Translations under genes and position numbers: made by a program
Source: Streptomyces sp. WM6378
GTDB lineage: Bacteria > Actinomycetota > Actinomycetes > Streptomycetales > Streptomycetaceae
Direction: 5' to 3'
DNA: 64,000 bases
NCBI RefSeq assembly: GCF_001279695.1
Contig: NZ_LGDD01000133.1
Span: 1 to 64,000, forward strand
Part shown: positions 63,576-64,000 of the stretch, in pieces
Position numbering within the stretch: the stretch's first letter is position 1
How the letters are laid out: the number at the start of each line of letters is the position of its first letter
Notes under the pieces: model-generated
Databases searched by the model: none
What the model saw: the letters and a program-made list of their open reading frames with translations, nothing else
What the model was told of the DNA's origin: nothing

Positions 63576-64000
63576 ATGTCATCTGCTGAACCCAATGAGC
63601 GTGCTCCGCACGCGGGCACCGGTGCCAGCTACGCAGCCGCGGGTGTCGACATCGAGGCGGGCGACCGCGCCGTCGAGCTGATGAAGGAGTGGGTGAAGAA
63701 GACGAAGCGCCCCGAGGTCCTGGGCGGCCTCGGCGGATTCGCCGGACTCTTCGACGCCTCGGCCCTCAAGCGCTACGAGCGCCCGCTGCTCGCCTCCGCC
63801 ACCGACGGCGTCGGCACGAAGGTCGACCTCGCCCGCAAGATGGGCGTGTACGACACCATCGGGCACGACCTCGTCGGCATGGTCGTGGACGACCTGGTCG
63901 TGTGCGGCGCCGAGCCGCTGTTCATGACCGACTACATCTGCGTCGGCAAGGTCCACCCCGAGCGGGTCGCGGCCATCGTGAAGGGCATCGCCGAAGGCTG
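63576..64000 (+). CDS. purM: AIR synthetase, 5' part only
   Basis: The first 141 codons are present; the gene is cut by the window edge. [42 protein letters not shown] and [20 protein letters not shown] (ATP-binding) followed by [23 protein letters not shown] are PurM hallmarks. Converts FGAM to AIR. Likely co-transcribed with purF; the ribosome-binding site is weak. Confidence 0.95.
   Translation, partial: MSSAEPNERAPHAGTGASYAAAGVDIEAGDRAVELMKEWVKKTKRPEVLGGLGGFAGLFDASALKRYERPLLASATDGVGTKVDLARKMGVYDTIGHDLVGMVVDDLVVCGAEPLFMTDYICVGKVHPERVAAIVKGIAEG

Overview
The window is a stretch of high-GC actinobacterial chromosome, almost certainly Streptomyces. Third-codon G/C bias is very strong, GTG starts are frequent, and the gene set is typical of the genus: tandem SigB-type sigma factors, geosmin synthase, an Lsr2 paralogue, DUF2797, a tRNA adenosine deaminase with its associated protein, and scattered purine genes. 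From memory, the gene order from about 6 kb onward resembles the S. coelicolor SCO4020-SCO4087 interval; this was not checked by search.

Layout. 0-2.55 kb is the right end of an integrated, lower-GC mobile element: an IS relic and orphan hypothetical genes. It ends at a 3' fragment of tRNA-Arg(ACG) followed by the native tRNA terminator, which is the signature of an att site. 2.9-6.3 kb holds a membrane-anchored protein, a DUF2797 protein, an antibiotic-biosynthesis-monooxygenase-like protein and an amidohydrolase. 6.4-12.3 kb is a tight operon: OmpR-type regulator, sensor kinase, GT2-GtrA fusion and an ArnT/PMT-like glycosyltransferase. 12.4-15.6 kb is a drug-efflux MFS gene and a TetR regulator bracketed by a roughly 300-bp inverted repeat. 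15.6-19.7 kb is a MarR-MFS-YceI group in which the MFS and YceI proteins both carry carboxypeptidase-regulatory-like domains. 20-23 kb has a lipoprotein and the tandem sigma genes (probable sigN and sigF). 23-31 kb has small conserved genes, a Uma2 nuclease, tRNA-Ser, tadA, upp, a LytR_C protein, a HerA-like ATPase with a frameshifted C-terminus, and a HhH-GPD glycosylase.

31-42.5 kb looks accessory: geosmin synthase, CDF metal exporter, NAD(P)-binding protein, secreted tripeptidyl-peptidase-like hydrolase, GNAT, a membrane protein, a lone receiver domain, a STAS protein and a VapBC module. This segment carries several arrays of degenerate 15-bp repeats with CATGTG/CATATG-like cores, some inside coding sequence. 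42.9-64 kb is core: tRNA-Ser, SRP RNA, dnaX, purD, two conserved genes, purC, tRNA-Gly, an ABC exporter with its two-component system, two more Gly tRNA genes, lsrL, purS-purQ-purL, a maleylpyruvate-isomerase-fold protein, a META lipoprotein, purF and the start of purM (cut by the window edge).

The purine genes purD, purC, purSQL, purF and purM cover most of the route to AIR/SAICAR but lie in separate transcription units. At least five genes (upp, dnaX, purD, the gene at 60296, purF) have a TANNNT -10-like hexamer exactly 7 nt before the start codon, which suggests leaderless transcription. The most unusual single item is the last tRNA-Gly(UCC)-like gene (55678-55749). Its T-loop reads GTGCAATTC instead of GTTCRANNC and its D-loop lacks GG, resembling the staphylococcal glycine tRNAs used for peptidoglycan cross-bridges.
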